Below are positions 5,871-9,734 of a stretch of 9,734 nucleotides of DNA, piece by piece. Under the pieces are notes generated by a model, which did no database searches, was not told where the DNA came from, and saw only the letters and a list, made by a program, of their open reading frames with translations. The position numbers were made by a program, and so were the translations under genes. The stretch's first letter is position 1, and every line of letters begins with the position of its first letter. This DNA comes from an uncultured Selenomonadales bacterium (lineage in GTDB: Bacteria; Bacillota; Negativicutes; Selenomonadales; Selenomonadaceae): assembly GCA_946543495.1 (NCBI GenBank), contig CAMNLS010000035.1, forward strand, positions 1 through 9,734, in the 5' to 3' direction.

Positions 5871-6704
5871 TCAATGCGTCGTCTTAAGATATTGCAAGTC
5901 GCCAAAGAAGTAAGAAGCAGTCGTGCCGCCGTCAATGAGGAAGTCCGCGCCGCTTATGAAGCGTCCGCGACTCGACATTAAAAATTCTGCGAGGTCGCCG
6001 ACTTCATCGGGTGTACCGACTCTGCCCGCGGGCGATGCCTTAAGCATGTTGCGATAACCTTCGCCGCGAGGTCCTTTGAGTTCGTCAGCGGCAAGAGGCG
6101 TGATGATTATGCCGGGGCTGATTGAATTAATCGTAGCACCGCGCTTGCCCCAAGGCGTCGCCTGCCCCATGACGCGCAAGACGTTGCAACGTTTGGAATA
6201 CTGATAAGCCTTGAGGGTGTCGGTTATCGCTTTGATGAACGGCAGGTCAAGTAGCTCTTCGGTCGGCGTCGGTGCCAACTGAAAATCTTGCTCCGCCGTC
6301 AACGCGCCGAGCCTGTGCCCGCTCTGCGAAGAGATTATCACGCCCGAACCGCCGTCCGCGATGACTTTGCCGAACTCTTCAAGCAAAACCGCCGTGCCGT
6401 ACAAGTCAACCTTCAATATTGCGGCAACGGGTGCTTGCGAAGGACTCACACCCGCCGCGTTAATGAGATTCTTTACCGCGCCGAAGCTTTGCGCATGTTC
6501 GACGAGCTTTAAGATTGATTCGCGGCTTGAAATGTCTACGGCGATTGTTGAAGTCTCGAAGCCTGCGCTCTCAAAGATTTGCGCCGCCGCGTGAGCCGCC
6601 TCAAGTTTCAAGTCGCCAAGCACGACATGTTTACCTGCGCCGACGCGCCGAGCTATTGCTTGACCGATTGAACCCGTGCCGACGAGTACAACTACATCTT
6701 TCAT
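5871..6704 (-). CDS. Short-chain dehydrogenase/reductase
   Basis: A 277-aa classical SDR. The dinucleotide loop is GTGSIG (9-14), a variant of TGxxxGxG. D31 at the end of the second strand suggests NAD(H) preference. Further motifs are NAAG (82-85), a catalytic Ser in SSQSG (125-129), Y167xxxK171, and SPGIIITP (196-203) followed by the C-terminal GADFLIDGG. About 25 residues (135-160) are inserted between the Ser and Tyr motifs, so the active-site lid may be specialised. No signal peptide: it is cytoplasmic. The ATG has a long run of SD repeats (GAGGAGGAGGAG, overlapping the stop of the gene upstream) and the gap to that gene is 12 nt, so it is the last gene of a redox operon. The substrate cannot be told from sequence. 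Confidence 0.9.
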   Translation of the reverse strand: MKDVVVLVGTGSIGQAIARRVGAGKHVVLGDLKLEAAHAAAQIFESAGFETSTIAVDISSRESILKLVEHAQSFGAVKNLINAAGVSPSQAPVAAILKVDLYGTAVLLEEFGKVIADGGSGVIISSQSGHRLGALTAEQDFQLAPTPTEELLDLPFIKAITDTLKAYQYSKRCNVLRVMGQATPWGKRGATINSISPGIIITPLAADELKGPRGEGYRNMLKASPAGRVGTPDEVGDLAEFLMSSRGRFISGADFLIDGGTTASYFFGDLQYLKTTH

Positions 6705-6716
6705 GACTCCTCCTCC

Positions 6717-7781
6717 TCAATCGACGCTAATCAATTCGTATTGCGTGTTGCCCATTTTATGTTCAGCCATAGCGGAAAGCTGTCTAAGCCCGTGCCTTGA
6801 CTCAATACGTTCGCGAAGGTCTTTAGTATCGTTGGCAGTCCACACGAGGTCGCAACACGCTTGGTCAATGGCAAGAATATCAGTCGACGCCAGAATTCCA
6901 ACGTCAGCGCAAGTTGGCTCAGCCGCATGAGTACCCGCGCAGTCACAATCAACCGACATTCGGCGCATAACGTTAAGGAAGACAATCCGCTTGCCGAAGT
7001 AGTCGCAGGTCGCCTTGCCACTATCAGCCATGCGCTCCATTAGGTGTTCTTTAAGCGGGAACGTTCCGTCAAACCAATTAACATTTATAGGTGGCATACC
7101 AAGCTTGGTGTCGTAGCCATGAACTTGAACCTTGCCAACGTGCCCTGAAGCCATGCCGATTGCAATATTCTTAAGACTGCCGCCGAAACCGCCCATTGCG
7201 TGACCTTTGAAGTGAGTTAAGACGATGACCGAATCATAATTGACGAGGTGCCCGCCCATAGCAACTTCGTTAAGGTGGAAGCCGCCGCGCACAGGGAAAT
7301 TAACGTAGTCTTCGTCAGCGTCCATGATGTCGACGGGGCAGAAGTCCCAGCCGTTCGTCCGAAGCGTCTCAAGGTGGTCATCGGTGGTGTAGCGTTTGCC
7401 GACGTAAAGCGTATTGGTTTCGATGATATTGCTATTGGGCACTTGCGCTTGAAAGGCTCTTACCATGTCGCGCGGCAAGATGTTAGGACCATGAGGCTCG
7501 CCGGTGTGGAGCTTGATTGCAACTTTGCCGAAAATTTCACCGTTAATCTTGTTGTAAAGCTTAATCAAATGCGGCGCGTCGATTTTGTCAGTGAAGTAGA
7601 CTTTAGCCGCCGAGCCGGTGTATTTGGTGCCGGTGACGTTCTTGGAGCCGACGACCGGAGCCGCGTGGAGATTGAGAATTTTTTTAGGCTTAGATGCCTC
7701 TGCTACGTTGAATTGACTGACTGCCGCGCCGACTGCCGCCGCGCCCGCCAGCTTGAAAAGGTCTCGCCGTGTAATGTCCAT
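6717..7781 (-). CDS. DUF362 protein with Tat signal peptide
   Basis: A 354-aa protein. The N-terminus, MDITRRDLFKLAGAAAVGAA, is a twin-arginine signal (R5, R6) with a probable cleavage after residue 29 (VAEA-SK). The mature part matches DUF362: FKGHAMGGFGGSLKNIAIG (191-209), then a cysteine cluster VDCDCAG plus C291 in PTCADVGILAST, then AIDQACCDLV. DUF362 proteins are thought to bind iron-sulfur clusters, and Tat export fits a cofactor folded in before export; the actual reaction is unknown. It lacks the 2[4Fe-4S] ferredoxin domain that many relatives carry. AGGAGG at 7789-7794 overlaps the flavodoxin stop and lies seven bases from the ATG, suggesting coupled expression. Confidence 0.88.
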   Translation of the reverse strand: MDITRRDLFKLAGAAAVGAAVSQFNVAEASKPKKILNLHAAPVVGSKNVTGTKYTGSAAKVYFTDKIDAPHLIKLYNKINGEIFGKVAIKLHTGEPHGPNILPRDMVRAFQAQVPNSNIIETNTLYVGKRYTTDDHLETLRTNGWDFCPVDIMDADEDYVNFPVRGGFHLNEVAMGGHLVNYDSVIVLTHFKGHAMGGFGGSLKNIAIGMASGHVGKVQVHGYDTKLGMPPINVNWFDGTFPLKEHLMERMADSGKATCDYFGKRIVFLNVMRRMSVDCDCAGTHAAEPTCADVGILASTDILAIDQACCDLVWTANDTKDLRERIESRHGLRQLSAMAEHKMGNTQYELISVD

Positions 7782-7793
7782 GATGATTCCTCC

Positions 7794-8399
7794 TTAAATT
7801 AAATTGAGTCGCTTAAGCTTGTCAGCGACGATTGATTCGGCTTGAGCAGGATTATTTTGCGCAATCGCGCCGCGCAGTTCAAAGCCCTGCAAAATCTTGG
7901 CAGTCGGGCACGTCAAAGAAATTGTCTGGTCGGTGCTTGAAAGACCGCTGCCGCCATGTGTACAGAACGGAATGATTTTCTTGCCGCTGAAGTCGTAACG
8001 CTCAAGGAAAGTGTAGACGACCTGCGGGGCATCTCCATACCAAATTGGATAGCCGACGAAGATTAAATCGTAGCCGGATATGTCGACGCCTCCGATGAAC
8101 TCCGGACGAGCCTTAGTTGCCTTCTCGCGGCTCGCAACGGTCTTACACTCTTCGTAGCTGTCCGGATAGGGAATGACGGGTTTAATCTCGAACAAGTCGC
8201 CGCCGACCTTAGCGGCAATCATTTCCGCGACAATCGCCGTGTTGCCCTTGCTTATGTTGCCGAGTCCGTATTCCTCACCCGTGCGCGAGAAGTAAGCGAC
8301 GAGAATTTTTTCATTCGTAGCGGCGTGAGCTTTCCCGACTGATAAAAGAACTCCCGCCGAGCCTAAGAGCTTCAAAAAGTTTCTGCGTGTCATGTCCAT
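7794..8399 (-). CDS. Tat-exported flavodoxin (Flavodoxin_4-like)
   Basis: A 201-aa protein. The preferred start is the ATG at 8397-8399 (MDMTRRNF), with GAGGTG at 8408-8413 eight bases upstream; a TTG two codons earlier is too close to that site. Residues 1-26 are a Tat signal with TRRNFLKLLG and an AHA-A cleavage site. The mature domain begins KILVAYFSRTG and continues to GNTAIVAEMIA, the FMN phosphate loop with the insertion usual for this group. DLIFVGYPIWYGDAP and PFCTHGGSGL are the other FMN-binding loops. Most flavodoxins are cytoplasmic electron carriers; an exported one suggests electron transfer outside the membrane. It is first of three genes, with a DUF362 protein whose signal is nearly the same. 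Confidence 0.92.
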   Translation of the reverse strand: MDMTRRNFLKLLGSAGVLLSVGKAHAATNEKILVAYFSRTGEEYGLGNISKGNTAIVAEMIAAKVGGDLFEIKPVIPYPDSYEECKTVASREKATKARPEFIGGVDISGYDLIFVGYPIWYGDAPQVVYTFLERYDFSGKKIIPFCTHGGSGLSSTDQTISLTCPTAKILQGFELRGAIAQNNPAQAESIVADKLKRLNLI

Positions 8400-8407
8400 A
8401 GTCAAGT

Positions 8408-8458
8408 CACCTCAAGAAGTTTTTATGATTATAAAACTTTGAGCCGACTTCATGTAAA
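8408..8458 (-). promoter_or_regulatory. Probable promoter and ribosome-binding site of the flavodoxin operon
   Basis: A perfect TATAAT on the minus strand is at 8428-8433. The best -35 candidate, TTTACA at 8453-8458, is 19 bases away, longer than ideal, so the promoter may be weak or activator-dependent. GAGGTG at 8408-8413 is the Shine-Dalgarno. Confidence 0.5.
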
Positions 8459-8469
8459 TAATTTAGCGC

Positions 8470-8496
8470 AAAAAAAATTCCCGCCTTGAACGGGAA
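8470..8496 (-). terminator. Intrinsic terminator of the GT61-like gene
   Basis: On the minus strand TTCCCG (8491-8496) pairs with CGGGAA (8478-8483) over a seven-base loop, followed by eight T (complement of 8470-8477). It begins 13 nt after the stop codon at 8510-8512. Confidence 0.85.
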
Positions 8497-8509
8497 CTCC
8501 GATTAAAAT

Positions 8510-9733
8510 TTATTTAAGCTTAGCTTGCAACTTTATTTGAATGGCGTTTATTTCACGTCCCGACGAAAAATTTTCTGCGCCGTTCTTCGTCCAAGCACTC
8601 CACGCGCCGTTGACCTCGTGCACGCGATAGAGTATGTCAAAACTCTTTGCGCCGTCCTCGTCGAGGCGAATTTTTATGCCCGTGATGAATTTATTTGGCG
8701 TGCCAGCTATCTGCGCGGTTGAAAAGTCTTTAGACCAGCCGCCGCAATACACCGAATAAAAAACGTCGTGTAAAGGCTCCGTGAACTCAATCCTTATCGC
8801 CTGAATTCCAAGCGGCGTGTCAAGCTGTGCGCTTGGTTGATTCTCGCTCTTCCAAGCTGATGAACTATTCCGCCCCGTGTAAGTTTGATAACGAAGTAGC
8901 GGACGCCCTTTAGTCAAAGACTGCTCCAATGTCACGACACGATTGCAAAGATTTTTTAAAGAGTAAAGCCACAGTTCCGGCTTATCTTCGGAAGGATACC
9001 TACGCAACCAGAAGTCAAGATAATCATTCAACGCCGCGTCGAAATATAAATTATCGTCGTCGTCTTCGATACGTTCGCCAAAATAATCCGTCACAAAATT
9101 TTTCCAATGACGATTCGAGCCAATCAAACACACGCCCAAAGTTTGTTCGGCGTACAAAAAATTTTTCGAGGCGTCGACAATGTAGCAGTTGAACTTGAAA
9201 GCCTCATTGATAAAGGTTTGGAAGGGCAAAGCGGCATGTGTGCGCGTGAGCATTATAAAATTAGCGGTCGGCTTACAGAACATCGCCCAATGCGTCAAGG
9301 TGCCCATCGTCGCCGCTAACTCATCTGCGCCCATGATGATTGATATTTGCTCTTCAAGCGGCAAATTCTCCGGCGAGATGACCTCGAAGCCGCGAGCCGC
9401 GAAGAAGTCTTCAAAATATTTTTCGTTAAAGCAATGCGAGCCTTTCAAGTCTTTTGACTTCGCAAATTCCGTTTGAGTCAGATAAATTTTCTTGACGGCG
9501 GCGGGCAAAACGTGCGACTTTATCGCCTGATACGGGAGCAGAAATTCTTTCGTGAAAGTTCCTAAGCCGTAGCGTAAATGTTCGGGCACGTAATGCGCTT
9601 GCTCCGGCACCGTGACCGACCGACACTGCATAGGCTTATCAACATAAATAATTCGCTCCTTAGCAATGCCCATTAGCCTGAAGAAGTCATCGAACCACGC
9701 ATGATAACCGCCGTGAGTCGTCGTGATGAATAA
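8510..9733 (-). CDS. GT61/DUF563-like glycosyltransferase with ChW-like repeats, 5' end missing
   Basis: The frame stays open to the right edge. The visible 407 residues begin LFITTTHGGYHAWFDDFFRL and continue past a Met (9671-9673), which is therefore not the start. SPENLPLEEQISIIMGAD followed by ELAATMGTLTHWAMFC resembles the acceptor/donor region of GT61 (DUF563) enzymes, though the usual HGAG-type loop here reads TMGTLTH. From about residue 305 (visible numbering) two units resemble clostridial hydrophobic-W repeats: one ending GGWSKDF...ITGIKIRL, the next YRVHEVNGAWSAW...INAIQIKL. ChW repeats occur mostly on secreted or surface proteins, so the combination is unusual. No signal peptide is visible because the start is missing. 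A role in surface glycan synthesis is inferred. Confidence 0.68.
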   Translation of the reverse strand, partial: LFITTTHGGYHAWFDDFFRLMGIAKERIIYVDKPMQCRSVTVPEQAHYVPEHLRYGLGTFTKEFLLPYQAIKSHVLPAAVKKIYLTQTEFAKSKDLKGSHCFNEKYFEDFFAARGFEVISPENLPLEEQISIIMGADELAATMGTLTHWAMFCKPTANFIMLTRTHAALPFQTFINEAFKFNCYIVDASKNFLYAEQTLGVCLIGSNRHWKNFVTDYFGERIEDDDDNLYFDAALNDYLDFWLRRYPSEDKPELWLYSLKNLCNRVVTLEQSLTKGRPLLRYQTYTGRNSSSAWKSENQPSAQLDTPLGIQAIRIEFTEPLHDVFYSVYCGGWSKDFSTAQIAGTPNKFITGIKIRLDEDGAKSFDILYRVHEVNGAWSAWTKNGAENFSSGREINAIQIKLQAKLK

Positions 9734-9734
9734 A

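Noticed and set aside
7248..7802. Plus-strand open frame of 184 codons opposite the DUF362 gene
   Set aside because: It is the complement of a clear Tat-signal DUF362 gene and shows no motif or ribosome-binding site of its own.

Overview
All but one of the recognisable genes in this window read on the minus strand. The exception is the tail of a plus-strand histidine kinase at the left edge. The gene content suggests an anaerobic or low-oxygen Gram-negative Firmicute, most likely in the Negativicutes/Selenomonadales. The clues are the rsmD-coaD pair followed by a DivIVA-like coiled-coil protein, a single-ACT threonine ammonia-lyase, a Tat-exported flavodoxin next to a DUF362 iron-sulfur-type protein, and cell-surface-glycan style enzymes. 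This placement is an inference from family knowledge; no rRNA or other marker gene is present.

Layout from left to right. (1) 1-117: end of a sensor histidine kinase (+). (2) 189-300: a 112-bp miniature element with 15-bp inverted ends, a TA duplication and a fragment of an IS5-type transposase start. (3) 354-2594: one reading frame on the minus strand, interrupted by a single TAG at 1494-1496. It encodes an SGNH-like module followed by a CitC-type nucleotidyltransferase module. A run of 13 C (coding strand) sits at the junction. (4) 2690-5753: a tight operon transcribed right to left, ilvA > rsmD > coaD > divIVA-like, with two 4-nt stop/start overlaps, its own promoter and a UUCG-loop terminator. 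(5) 5871-8399: a second operon, exported flavodoxin > exported DUF362 protein > short-chain dehydrogenase, with 12-15 nt gaps, a promoter and a terminator. (6) 8510-9733: a GT61-like (DUF563) glycosyltransferase with two ChW-like repeats at its C-terminus, cut by the right edge.

How the parts fit. The ilvA operon is housekeeping: threonine to 2-oxobutyrate, 16S rRNA methylation, CoA synthesis and an envelope or division coiled-coil protein. The flavodoxin/DUF362/SDR operon looks like a redox module with two Tat-exported members. The split SGNH/CitC-like gene and the GT61-like gene look like surface-polysaccharide accessory genes. The first of these is visibly poorer in G+C than the operon beside it and carries a slippage-prone homopolymer, so it is the most unusual locus here. 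Intergenic spaces are compact: in three places a terminator for one unit lies within about 20 bases of the promoter for the next.
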